NCBI GenBank assembly: GCA_900772575.1
Contig: CAAHEN010000041.1
Span: 1-21,733 of the forward strand
Reading direction: 5' to 3'
Length of the DNA stretch: 21,733 nt
Origin: Bacteroidaceae bacterium
GTDB lineage: Bacteria > Bacteroidota > Bacteroidia > Bacteroidales > Bacteroidaceae
The position numbers were made by a program, and so were the translations under genes. Of this stretch, positions 14,853 through 21,494 are shown piece after piece. The notes below the pieces were generated by a model. It saw nothing but the letters and a program-made list of their open reading frames with translations. It ran no database searches and was not told the DNA's origin. How positions within the stretch are numbered: position 1 is the first letter of the stretch; each line of letters starts with the position of its first letter.

Positions 14853-15053
14853 ATGAAAGGACTGAACATCTTAGCCGCATTCCTCGGCGGAGCCGTGGTC
14901 GGCGCAGCTTTCGGCGTGCTCTTCGCTCCTGAAAAGGGCACCGATACCCGTCAGAAAATAGCAGAAGCCTTGCGCAAGAAGGGCATCAAACTGAGCCGCA
15001 AGGATCTCGACAGCCTCGTAGACGACATCACTGACGAGGTGGAGCCGGCATAA
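14853..15053 (+). CDS. YtxH-like membrane protein (66 aa)
   Basis: Begins MKGLNILAAFLGGAVVGAAFG, one glycine/alanine-rich membrane helix, followed by LFAPEKGTDTRQKIAEAL, the conserved YtxH-family (PF12732) motif with an APxKG turn, then an amphipathic tail. Such proteins are frequent in stress-related operons with a holin-like (YqjE/phage_holin_3_6) protein, as here. It is first in a three-gene rightward operon behind a strong promoter with an inverted repeat at its start. Biochemical function is unknown. Confidence 0.9.
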   Translation: MKGLNILAAFLGGAVVGAAFGVLFAPEKGTDTRQKIAEALRKKGIKLSRKDLDSLVDDITDEVEPA

Positions 15054-15075
15054 CCGCCCTCCAGCACCCACACAC

Positions 15076-15172
15076 GGCGGTGGACAACAAGCCTCCGCGC
15101 CGCAGACGGACGACGGCCACAACCTGTGGACGCGCCGGGCGACGCCACTGACAGAGCCTGTTGTCCACCGCC
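15076..15172 (+). repeat. 14-bp perfect inverted repeat enclosing 69 nt
   Basis: GGCGGTGGACAACA (15076-15089) and TGTTGTCCACCGCC (15159-15172) are perfect arms. The loop holds a smaller hairpin CCACA/TGTGG around ACC (about 15117-15129). TTTTT follows four bases after the outer stem. It fills the 199-bp gap between YtxH and the holin-like gene and could be an intra-operon terminator or a stability element. Confidence 0.6.
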
Positions 15173-15252
15173 ATCGTTTTTCCAAGGACTGGCGGAGGAC
15201 TGCGCACACTCCCCGCCGCCAGCCTATCCCCGAACCATCCATTTCCACGACA

Positions 15253-15645
15253 GTGATTTCAAACGACAGTAACATATCCAACCTCACGAACCTGCTGCGC
15301 GACGTCTGTGACAACGCGGGCCTGCGGTTGCGCTTCCTGCGCCTCGACTTTGTGGGCAAGCTCTCAGTCTTGCTCTCCGCACTGGTGCTGGGCATCGTGC
15401 TGGCCATCATCGGCGCCGTGGCCCTGCTCTTCGTCGCCTATACGGCGGCACTCTTGATGGCGCCGGCTGTCGGCGGACTGCACGTGGCCTGCGGCATCGT
15501 CGTCGTGGCCTGCCTGCTGCTGGGCTGGGGCGTCTATGCCCTGCGGGCACAGCTCATCGTCAGGCCGCTGACCGCTTTCATCGCCCGCCTGTTGCTGGAC
15601 AAGCGCCATCTGGAAACTGAAAAAGACAAGGAGGCCACACCATGA
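15253..15645 (+). CDS. Holin-like (YqjE/phage_holin_3_6) membrane protein
   Basis: A 130-residue protein with a GTG start (15253); no ATG fits upstream. After an amphipathic N-terminus come two strong membrane helices, LSVLLSALVLGIVLAIIGAV and HVACGIVVVACLLLGWGVYA, joined by TAALLMAPAVGG, then a basic C-terminal helix. This is the layout of the family named phage_holin_3_6, which in chromosomes sits with YtxH proteins and is not evidence of a prophage. It overlaps the next gene by 4 bp (ATGA), so translation is coupled. Function is unproven, probably envelope stress related. Confidence 0.8.
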   Translation: MISNDSNISNLTNLLRDVCDNAGLRLRFLRLDFVGKLSVLLSALVLGIVLAIIGAVALLFVAYTAALLMAPAVGGLHVACGIVVVACLLLGWGVYALRAQLIVRPLTAFIARLLLDKRHLETEKDKEATP

Positions 15646-15935
15646 CAGCCCTTTCCAAGAACACCAACAGGGGGACAGCCGCCCCCACCACGCCGGAGGC
15701 TATCGCGGCCGAACAGGCGCGCCTGGCTGAGGCCATCGCCGCGAGTGATGCCCGCATCGGCAAGCGATGGCAGCAACTGACGGCACCGCCCGACGCCGCC
15801 AACGCTTTCAGGCTCTGGGTGAACCGCGCAGAGACGGCCTACTCCGTCTACGACGGCTTCATGACCGGCTACAAGCTGCTTCGCTCACTCGGCCTCGTCT
15901 GGCGCTGGCGCAAGAAGAAGGCGCCTCGGGAATAA
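15642..15935 (+). CDS. Small protein of the YtxH operon (97 aa)
   Basis: Starts inside the stop of the holin-like gene. Residues about 17-40 are Ala/Glu-rich and helical (TPEAIAAEQARLAEAIAASD). The C-terminal half (ANAFRLWVNRAETAYSVYDG, TGYKLLRSLGLVWRWRKKK) looks like an amphipathic helix with a basic end. No signal peptide or clear membrane span. Third small proteins of this shape follow YtxH and holin-like genes in other Bacteroidetes. No function is known. Confidence 0.7.
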   Translation: MTALSKNTNRGTAAPTTPEAIAAEQARLAEAIAASDARIGKRWQQLTAPPDAANAFRLWVNRAETAYSVYDGFMTGYKLLRSLGLVWRWRKKKAPRE

Positions 15936-15960
15936 GCCCAAACCGGCCATATATATATCG

Positions 15961-16015
15961 TGATGATTTTCAGGCACACGAGAAGTTAATCCCCAGCATT
16001 GGCGTGATCCCATGA
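15961..16015 (+). repeat. Diverged direct repeat, left copy (coding-like fossil)
   Basis: Positions 15961-16010 match 17814-17863 at 36 of 50 bases. Both read in one frame as a shared peptide ending: here DDFQAHEKLIPSIGVIP then TGA. It directly follows the YtxH operon and precedes the methyltransferase stop by 30 bp. Confidence 0.6.
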
Positions 16016-16045
16016 GGCCGTCATCTGGAATCTCAGACACGGGCA

Positions 16046-17335
16046 CTACAGGGCATTGATGAGTTGTTCGGCCACCTCTTGGATAAGTGGCATCACGACA
16101 GAGTTACCACATTGCCGGTAGGCCTGCACGTCAGACACCGCGTCGATGATGAACGTATCCGGATATCCCATGAGGCGTGCGCATTCACGCGGCGATAGCC
16201 TGCGGGGATTCTTGCCCTCTCCCTGGGGAATGAGAATCTCCGAGCCGTCCTTATAGTAACGTGCCGAGAGTGTGCGGGTGATGCCGTCCAAGTCCGCCAT
16301 GCCATAACCGAACCCATTGCCCTGTGCCTTATGCTTAGCGGCATAGTTCTGAAGGTAGTTCCAGAGTTTGTCAGACAAAGTGTACTTGCCGTCCACCTCA
16401 GGCAGCAGTATGTCTCTCACCGCTTTGGCGGGCTCCCGCTGTTCGGGAAAGTGAAAGTTTTCCTTGCCGCTGTAGACCTTCCGGTCGAACCCGATCAGGA
16501 AAATTCGCTCGCGGTGCTGGGGTACGCACGCCTTGCCGTCCATGATTTTCACGTGCAGCGTGTAGCCCAGCTCCTCCAATGTGTCTTTGATGACCTTGAA
16601 GGTATTTCCCTTGTCGTGCGACATGAGGTTTTTCACGTTTTCCAGAAAGAAGGCCTTAGGCCTCCGCCGTGAGATGATGTCCGCCACATCGAAGAACAGT
16701 GTGCCTTGGGTCTTGTCCTTGAATCCAGTCTCGCGGCCCAGACTCTTCTTCTTGGACACTCCGGCGATGGAGAAGGGCTGGCAGGGGAATCCGGCGCACA
16801 GCACGTCGAATCCTTCTGGTATATAAGATTTTGTCTCTTCCTGTGTGATGTCGCCGAACGGCAGCTCCCCGTAGTTGGCAAGGTAGGTGCGCTGGGCCAT
16901 CGGATTCCATTCCGATGAAAAGACGCATTTTCCTCCGAGGTTTTGCAGGGCCAGGCGGAACCCGCCTATGCCGGCGAACAGGTCGATGAATGTGAACTTA
17001 GGCTTCCCTGGCGTGGGAAACGGCACGTCGAAGAGATCGGAGAAGAGGCTCGTTTGCAGTGGCAATGGTTCACAGGCAGTTCGCTCCGGCATGTGCTTCA
17101 GTATGGTCGGGTTTGATGTCCAGCAATTGATGAAACGCTCAGCGTCGGCCTTGAACGGACGGCCCCAGCGGCTCGTTTTGTTCCATAGATAATGGGTGAC
17201 GACAGCCATCTGGGTCGTGAAGGGAATGATGTTCCCATTGGTGTCCAGAGCGTTTTTGTCAAAGATCTGAACCGCACCGGCACGCCTGTAGCCGAGGTCG
17301 AGAAGGGTGAACGCTAGAGGGGCGTTTCTGTTCAT
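16046..17335 (-). CDS. DNA (cytosine-5-)-methyltransferase, Dcm family
   Basis: A 429-residue cytosine-C5 methyltransferase with all main motifs: I FIDLFAGIGGFR (116-127), IV GFPCQPFS with catalytic Cys185, VI ENV (232-234), VIII QHRERIFLIGF (273-283), IX RLSPRECARLMG (379-390) and X QCGNSVVMP (408-416). Residues 1-112 form an N-terminal extension. The target-recognition region (about 317-369: YTLSDKLWNYL, GNGFGYGM, TRTLSARYYKDGSEILI) closely resembles that recalled for E. coli Dcm, suggesting CCWGG or a related site. No endonuclease or Vsr gene is visible in the window, so it appears solitary. GC content is visibly lower than in flanking genes and diverged repeats bracket it, consistent with horizontal acquisition. 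Confidence 0.95.
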   Translation of the reverse strand: MNRNAPLAFTLLDLGYRRAGAVQIFDKNALDTNGNIIPFTTQMAVVTHYLWNKTSRWGRPFKADAERFINCWTSNPTILKHMPERTACEPLPLQTSLFSDLFDVPFPTPGKPKFTFIDLFAGIGGFRLALQNLGGKCVFSSEWNPMAQRTYLANYGELPFGDITQEETKSYIPEGFDVLCAGFPCQPFSIAGVSKKKSLGRETGFKDKTQGTLFFDVADIISRRRPKAFFLENVKNLMSHDKGNTFKVIKDTLEELGYTLHVKIMDGKACVPQHRERIFLIGFDRKVYSGKENFHFPEQREPAKAVRDILLPEVDGKYTLSDKLWNYLQNYAAKHKAQGNGFGYGMADLDGITRTLSARYYKDGSEILIPQGEGKNPRRLSPRECARLMGYPDTFIIDAVSDVQAYRQCGNSVVMPLIQEVAEQLINAL

Positions 17336-17514
17336 GGCGATAAATGCTTTTGCTGCTTTGGATAATGGCTTATAGGGGGGATGTACCAGTCCTGTGGATG
17401 AAGACGGGCTCCGCCGTGAGGTCTGACGAAATCATGTGCATTTGTCGGAACGGTGATGGAGTGGTCAGCCATCCGGAGGCCACGGTTCTCCTGTCGCTTG
17501 CGGGGTTCCTACGA

Positions 17515-17545
17515 CAAAGGTACGAACATTTTCTGAGACTCGAAC
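17515..17545 (-). promoter_or_regulatory. Candidate promoter of the methyltransferase
   Basis: TACCTTTG on the minus strand (17522-17515) matches TAnnTTTG. A TTC rather than TTG lies about 20 nt further upstream. The implied leader is about 170 nt. The rest of 17336-17630 holds no convincing gene. Confidence 0.45.
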
Positions 17546-17630
17546 GCGCTTCGGCCTCCAGCGACGGTGTCATGAAACGGGGTGACCTATTCCTCCAACC
17601 GGGCGCGTCGTGCGCATTTAAAATACAGCG

Positions 17631-17760
17631 CTACATTATGTCACCTCTTCCGGAGGCTCAAATGTCTATGCAGCGTATTGCTTTTTACGGGGGTTGGCCC
17701 CCTGCCTGATGTGATGTCGCCTCCGCTGGAGGCTTCCGCCGCTATCAGATTTCGTGTTTC
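17631..17760. repeat. Intergenic hairpin repeats (two units)
   Basis: Unit a (17631-17660) reads ATTATGTCACCTC..GGAGGCT. Unit b consists of GGGGG-TTGG-CCCCC (17689-17702), the 18-mer GCCTGATGTGATGTCGCC (17704-17721) and CCTCC-GCT-GGAGG (17720-17732). The 18-mer recurs exactly at 20867-20884 between similar hairpins with different stem sequences. Confidence 0.6.
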
Positions 17761-17883
17761 ATCACGCATCAAACATGCCCGTCAAATAAGCCTCAACCGT
17801 TTGTTGGATTTTGTGATGATTTTAAAGCATACGAAAAGTTAGTTCCTCATATTAGAGTTATTCCTTTATGGGCTAATGACTAA
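17710..17883 (+). pseudogene. Open coding-like fossil, right copy of the direct repeat
   Basis: From 17710 to the TAA at 17881-17883 one frame stays open without a start codon and ends CDDFKAYEKLVPHIRVIP, then LWAND. Its 17-residue core shares 12 identities with the fossil at 15962-16012, and the DNA matches at 36 of 50 bases. Sharing at protein level suggests a once-coding sequence or a repeat carrying a coding remnant. I do not recognise the parent protein. Confidence 0.4.
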
Positions 17884-17926
17884 TCGAAAGGGCCTAGGGA
17901 CGTCCGTTCCCAGGCCCTTTCGATTA
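17881..17926. terminator. Strong hairpin terminator after the monooxygenase
   Basis: TAATCGAAAGGGCCT (17881-17895) pairs perfectly with AGGCCCTTTCGATTA (17912-17926). Past a one-base bulge, GGGA/TCCC extends the stem. The loop is 7 nt. There is no long T tract. It lies 20 bp past the leftward gene ending at 17947. Confidence 0.75.
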
Positions 17927-17946
17927 AACTTCAACTAAAGAAGCGC

Positions 17947-18231
17947 TTACTTCTTCGGGAAATCGAAGCGCTCCAGCTTGAGGGCGCCGCAGGCTTCGAG
18001 CTGGCCGACGTACTTCTTGAAATGGTCGGCGGCAGAGTGGGCGGTGAGGGCAGCCTCATCCGTCCAGGTCTCGCAGATGAGGAACACGTCGGGGTTGGTG
18101 GCACTCTCGAAGACGTCGTAGGACACGCAGCCCTCGTCCTTGCGCGATGCGGCGGTCAGGGCAATGGCGGCTTTCAGCGCTTCGTCATATTTGCCCGCTG
18201 TGGCTTTGAAGAAACAATTAAGTCTGATCAT
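17947..18231 (-). CDS. Antibiotic-biosynthesis-monooxygenase-like (ABM/YgiN) protein
   Basis: Start set at 18231 (MIRLNCFFKATAGKYDEALK); the longer frame adds 21 residues without family character. The 94-residue protein has the ABM ferredoxin-like dimer pattern: strand MIRLNCFFKA, helix DEALKAAIALTAASRKDEGC, VSYDVFESATNPDVFLICETWTDEAAL, then HSAADHFKKYV with the conserved His. Members include quinol monooxygenase YgiN and heme- or aldehyde-handling enzymes, so the substrate is not predictable. It lies 81 bp downstream of the barrel gene and may share its transcript. Confidence 0.88.
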   Translation of the reverse strand: MIRLNCFFKATAGKYDEALKAAIALTAASRKDEGCVSYDVFESATNPDVFLICETWTDEAALTAHSAADHFKKYVGQLEACGALKLERFDFPKK

Positions 18232-18312
18232 GGGGTTTGATTTTTTATGGTTAGTGGATAATTGCGCCCGGAGGCAGGGAGGCCTTCCAGGCATTGGTGT
18301 GTCGCGGCAGGG

Positions 18313-18966
18313 TCAGAAGTAGACGGCCACGCCCACCTTGAAGGTATTGGCCTTGAGGTCGTCGTTCTTGAACTCCTGGCCGCTCAGGTTGGTGGCCAGC
18401 GTATTGGCCACCTTGCTGAGACCGAAGTTGTAGCCCACGCTGAGCTCGACGCGGTCGAGCACCTTGACACCGGCGCCCACATTCCAAGAGGTGGTCATGT
18501 TCTCCGACTTGAAGAGGCCGTCGGTGCCGGTGTAGTCACTGCTCAGGATGTTCCAGTTGCGCGAGCCGACGTTGAAATCGAACTGCGGGCCCGTGGCGAC
18601 AAAGACTGAGGCGATGGAACCGAGACCGATGTTGTAGCGCAGGTTGATCGGAATGGAGATGTAGCGCATGGTCTTCGAGTCACTGCTGTAGTCGACCCCG
18701 GGGTCGGCCTGCAGGTTGTATTTCTGCTGCGAGTAGACGAGCGAGGCGTCGACACCGAAGCCCATGGCGATGCTGACATTGGCTTTCGCGCCGAGGTACC
18801 ACCCCGCGCGGTTGTCGCTTGAGAAGGCCTGTTTGTAGGTACTGTTGAGGCTGAGCTTTGAGAGGTTCAGTCCGCCCGTCAGACCCCAGTCGAGGCCGAG
18901 GGCCGATGCCGGGGTGGCCCACACCAAGGAAAGCAGCAGGGTCAGGGAGAGAAGCAATTTCTTCAT
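18313..18966 (-). CDS. Small outer-membrane beta-barrel protein (PorT/OMP_b-brl type)
   Basis: A 217-residue protein with the signal peptide MKKLLLSLTLLLSLVWATPA ending at ASA (about residue 22). Mature sequence is a run of alternating strands, such as WGLTGGLNLSKLSL, GWYLGAKANVSIAMGFGVDA, RYISIPINLRYNIGLGS, WNVGAGVKVLDRVELSVGYN and TFKVGVAVYF, ending in a C-terminal Phe, the signal for barrel assembly. It resembles the eight-stranded porin-like family common in Bacteroidetes (PF13568). It lies 58 bp after nhaD with no promoter seen between. Its role is unknown. Confidence 0.9.
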   Translation of the reverse strand: MKKLLLSLTLLLSLVWATPASALGLDWGLTGGLNLSKLSLNSTYKQAFSSDNRAGWYLGAKANVSIAMGFGVDASLVYSQQKYNLQADPGVDYSSDSKTMRYISIPINLRYNIGLGSIASVFVATGPQFDFNVGSRNWNILSSDYTGTDGLFKSENMTTSWNVGAGVKVLDRVELSVGYNFGLSKVANTLATNLSGQEFKNDDLKANTFKVGVAVYF

Positions 18967-19024
18967 GATGCTTGATATTTAGGTTGTTGGTGAATATGTG
19001 CCTTTGTCGGAACGCGTCCGGGCG

Positions 19025-20368
19025 TCAGAGGCCGAGGGCCTTCTCCACCCAGTAGATGCCGATGCCGGCCAGGTAGCCCACAAAGGCTATCCAAGAGATA
19101 TGGCGCATGTACCAGCCGAAGGTGATTTTCTCCAGCCCCATCACGACGACGCCCGCCGCCGAACCGATGATGAGCATCGACCCGCCGACGCCGGCGCAGT
19201 AGGCCAGCAGTTGCCAGAAGATGCCGTCGGGGGCCATGTCGCCCGTGGCGGCGATGTCGTACATGCCCATGCAGCCGGCCACAAGCGGCACGTTGTCCAC
19301 GATGCTCGACACGACGCCGATGACGCCGGTGACGAGGTAGTGGTTGCCGCCCGAGACGTCGTTCAAGCCACGCCCGAAGGCGGCGAGCACGCCCGTCTCC
19401 TGCAAGGTGGCCACGGCCATGAGGATGCCGAGGAAGAAGAGTATCGTGCTCAGGTCGATGCGCTTCAGCAGGCTGGTCACGCGCTGCTGTGTCGACTCTT
19501 CGATGTGCCCCTTGGAACGGTAGAGCAGTTCGGTCACGGTCCAGAGCAGGCCGAGCACCAGGAGGATGCCCATGAACGGCGGCAGCCCGGTCAGGAAACG
19601 GAAGATGGGGACGAAGATGAGGCCACCCACACCGAGCCAGAAAATCAGGGTACGCTCACTGTCAGAGAAGTGGAGCGCGTCGGTCGTCACCGGCGCCTCG
19701 ACAGGCGCCAGCCGCCCCTTCAGCTTGTATTGCAGAAGGAACGCCGGCACGACAACCGATGCCACAGCCGGCAGGAAGAGTTCCTTGATGACGCCGATGG
19801 TGGTGATGTTGCCCTTGATCCAGAGCATGATGGTCGTCACGTCGCCGATGGGCGAGAAGGCTCCGCCGGCGTTGGCCGCGAGAATGATGAGGGAGGCATA
19901 GATGAGGCGGTCCTTGTGGTCGCTGACGAGCTTGCGCAGCACCATGACCATCACGATGCTCGTGGTCAGGTTGTCCAGTATGGCCGAGAGGAAGAAGGTC
20001 ATGAAGGTGATGCGCCAGAGCAACTGGTGCTTGCTCGTGGTGCCAAGGCGGCGGCTAACGAAATTGAACCCCCCATTGGCGTCGACGACCTCAACGATGG
20101 TCATGGCGCCCATCAGGAAGAAGAGGATCTCGCACGTGTCGCCGAGGTGCGAAAGGAGAATGTGCTCGTTGACCCACTGCGAGACGTCGGCCGCAGCGAC
20201 GCTGACGCCGTGGAAACTTTGGATGAAACTGCCGGCGTCGAGCATGTAGAGCACCCAGCAGGCGACGCACATGATGAGCGCGCACGCGGCCTTGTTGACT
20301 TTGAGCACGCTCTCGAGGGCGATGCAGAGATAGCCGACGATGAAGACGGCGACGATGATGGAAACCAT
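19025..20368 (-). CDS. nhaD: Na+/H+ antiporter, NhaD type
   Basis: Start set at 20368 (MVSIIVAVFIVGYLCIALES), the usual NhaD beginning; the ATG 54 bp upstream adds a polar stretch. The 447-residue inner-membrane protein has about 11-12 hydrophobic segments and IT-superfamily signatures: LGDTCEILFFLMGAMTIVEV, SAILDNLTTSIVMVMVLRKL, AANAGGAFSPIGDVTTIMLW and VSSIVDNVPLVAGCMGM. The Asp-Asn pairs in the two inverted halves (LDNLTT, VDNVPL) are the expected ion-binding sites. It exchanges Na+ or Li+ for protons. A well-spaced promoter lies at 20464-20494 and a hairpin sits in the leader. Confidence 0.93.
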   Translation of the reverse strand: MVSIIVAVFIVGYLCIALESVLKVNKAACALIMCVACWVLYMLDAGSFIQSFHGVSVAAADVSQWVNEHILLSHLGDTCEILFFLMGAMTIVEVVDANGGFNFVSRRLGTTSKHQLLWRITFMTFFLSAILDNLTTSIVMVMVLRKLVSDHKDRLIYASLIILAANAGGAFSPIGDVTTIMLWIKGNITTIGVIKELFLPAVASVVVPAFLLQYKLKGRLAPVEAPVTTDALHFSDSERTLIFWLGVGGLIFVPIFRFLTGLPPFMGILLVLGLLWTVTELLYRSKGHIEESTQQRVTSLLKRIDLSTILFFLGILMAVATLQETGVLAAFGRGLNDVSGGNHYLVTGVIGVVSSIVDNVPLVAGCMGMYDIAATGDMAPDGIFWQLLAYCAGVGGSMLIIGSAAGVVVMGLEKITFGWYMRHISWIAFVGYLAGIGIYWVEKALGL

Positions 20369-20402
20369 AGGTGTATTGTGTGTGAGAGTCTGAGTGACGG
20401 CA

Positions 20403-20433
20403 CCGCCCGCCAAGCGCCGCATCGTGCGGGCGG
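20403..20433 (-). promoter_or_regulatory. GC-rich hairpin in the nhaD leader
   Basis: CCGCCCGC (20403-20410) pairs perfectly with GCGGGCGG (20426-20433). It lies between the predicted start near 20457 and the ATG. No T run follows. It could affect translation or stability. Confidence 0.4.
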
Positions 20434-20463
20434 CTGTGACGCTGGGGGAGTGTCAAGTGCCTG

Positions 20464-20494
20464 CAAAGAAAGCCAAATTTCCCGAATGCGCCAA
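20464..20494 (-). promoter_or_regulatory. Promoter of nhaD
   Basis: On the minus strand TTG (20494-20492) is followed by exactly 20 nt and TTTCTTTG (20471-20464), one mismatch from TAnnTTTG. The leader is about 90 nt. Confidence 0.65.
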
Positions 20495-20598
20495 GCCTTG
20501 GCCCGACAAATCGTCGCCGCGCCCACTGTTTTTTGCATTTCGGCACAACGACGCCGAAAAAGGCCGTGAGGCGTGGCGCCGCTGTCGGAAAAAAGTCT

Positions 20599-20606
20599 TA
20601 CCTTTG
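20599..20606 (+). promoter_or_regulatory. -7 box of the tRNA-Arg gene
   Basis: TACCTTTG matches TAnnTTTG and lies 11 bp before the mature tRNA 5' end. No TTG occurs at the expected upstream distance. Confidence 0.55.
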
Positions 20607-20617
20607 CGCTTGATTGG

Positions 20618-20689
20618 GCCCCTGTAGTTCAATGGATAGAATAGAAGTTTCCTAAACTTTAGATCCGAGTTCGATTCTCGGCGGGGGTA
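20618..20689 (+). tRNA. tRNA-Arg (anticodon CCU)
   Basis: The cloverleaf folds fully: acceptor GCCCCTG with CGGGGGT (first pair G-U), D stem GTTC/GAAT, anticodon stem GAAGT/ACTTT around loop TTCCTAA (anticodon CCT), T stem CCGAG/CTCGG around TTCGATT, discriminator A. CCA is not encoded. It reads AGG codons and is followed by a strong terminator. Confidence 0.95.
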
Positions 20690-20700
20690 CAGCTGGAGCG

Positions 20701-20737
20701 CGTATCCGTCTACACTGTAGGCGGATACGTTTTTTTT
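20701..20737 (+). terminator. Intrinsic terminator of tRNA-Arg
   Basis: A 13-bp stem, CGTATCCGTCTAC with GTAGGCGGATACG (one G-T pair, loop ACT), is directly followed by eight T residues, 12 bp after the tRNA. Confidence 0.95.
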
Positions 20738-20851
20738 GATACCGCCGGGGGTACATAACCCGCAACGATGCTTCCACCGTCCCAGTACCGGCCTATATTT
20801 ATACCATCCACTCCGGGGTTCGAATGTGATAATGGCGGAATGTCGGGATAT

Positions 20852-20996
20852 GGGGTTTGACACCCCGCCTGATGTGATGTCGCCCTGCCCCGGGGCTTTG
20901 CGGCGTCCTCAACTGGGGGGGCACACCTGATGATACGCCGCCCCTTCGGAGGCTTTTGCCGTGCCCCCATAATATAGCACCGCACCAACCGGTGCT
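20852..20996. repeat. Intergenic hairpin repeats (two units plus flanking stems)
   Basis: GGGGT-TTGAC-ACCCC (20852-20866) is followed by the 18-mer GCCTGATGTGATGTCGCC (20867-20884) and the palindrome GCCCCGGGGC (20887-20896). A further unit (ACCTGATGATACGCCG..CTTCGGAGGCTTT, 20925-20955) lies between GGGGGCAC (20917-20924) and GTGCCCCC (20961-20968). AGCACCG/CGGTGCT (20976-20982 with 20990-20996) forms a last hairpin near a TTTTT run. Reading frames across it appear to be by-products of the repeats. Confidence 0.6.
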
Positions 20997-21150
20997 TCAC
21001 CTTTTTGTCCCGATTGTCCAAACGGCACCTTAACCTATTTAACCTTCGCGTACGTTTGGAATGTTAAAACGGGACTTCGACAAAACTTCCTCGGGGCAAA
21101 TCTGAATTAGCTCGGAGCAAATTTTTCCGGGGCCGGGGGAAGTTTCCCAG

Positions 21151-21238
21151 AAAACCGGGCCGGTTTTCGCCATATGTCGGCAATATCGGCCGCCGAAGGG
21201 CACAACAAAGGGGCATCCGCACGGACACCCCTTTCCCT
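21151..21238 (-). ncRNA. Candidate small RNA, copy 2 (three stem-loops behind a promoter)
   Basis: Read leftward from a start near 21238. Hairpin 1 pairs AAAGGGGUGUCCG with CGGAUGCCCCUUU (21234-21222 with 21219-21207, counting tandem U-G and G-U pairs). Hairpin 2 pairs GGCGG with UUGCC (21194-21190 with 21183-21179) around CCGAUA. Hairpin 3 pairs AAAACCG... CGGUUUU (21167-21151 region, loop of 3). Order, spacing and loop 2 match copy 1. The G-U pairs would be C-A mismatches on the other strand, which supports minus-strand transcription. Confidence 0.6.
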
Positions 21239-21244
21239 CTACCG

Positions 21245-21275
21245 CAAAGTTAGTGCATTCCGGCGCCGAAAGCAA
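21245..21275 (-). promoter_or_regulatory. Bacteroidetes-type promoter driving copy 2 element
   Basis: On the minus strand TTG (21275-21273), exactly 20 nt, then TAACTTTG (21252-21245). The -33 block TTGCTTTCGGCGCC is shared with the promoter at 110-140. Confidence 0.78.
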
Positions 21276-21459
21276 GCTGTGTTAAAGCCGAAAAAAGTTT
21301 TCGGGGAGAGACCGCAACCAGAGCAAAGAACCATTCGCCACCCTACCCCGCCCCATGACCGTCGTCCCGCTAGTCCAGCGCCTGCCAGCCCGGCCGCACC
21401 GAGCGCCACATCGAGTGCCGGCCGTAAATAAAGTTGCGTGGAGGTGGCCAGATTGCGGA

Positions 21460-21475
21460 TAAATTTGTATTTTTG
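21460..21475 (+). promoter_or_regulatory. Candidate promoter of the acetyl-CoA hydrolase/transferase gene
   Basis: Two consecutive -7-like boxes occur, TAAATTTG (21460-21467) and TATTTTTG (21468-21475). A TTG at 21434-21436 lies 23 nt before the first. Which is used is unclear. The leader would be short, about 15-25 nt. Confidence 0.5.
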
Positions 21476-21494
21476 CAGCAAAGCTGTATATATA

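Noticed and set aside
15253..15645. Prophage lysis gene
   Set aside because: The holin-like family here belongs to a chromosomal YtxH operon; no phage structural or lysis genes are nearby.
17344..17709. A 121-codon rightward frame upstream of the methyltransferase
   Set aside because: It runs into intergenic hairpin repeats and has no family character.
18998..20569. A 523-codon rightward open frame
   Set aside because: It is antisense to nhaD. Its composition (Asp, His, Gly, Val, Glu-rich, low complexity) is what a GC-rich gene gives on the opposite strand, and it has no domain.
20680..20757. Duplicate of the tRNA 3' end (GGGGGTAC at 20750) as an integration site
   Set aside because: Only about eight bases match, there is no integrase gene, and the intervening DNA is just the terminator.
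20710..21021. A 103-codon leftward frame after the tRNA
   Set aside because: It runs through the tRNA terminator and the hairpin repeats; the sequence is explained by the repeats.
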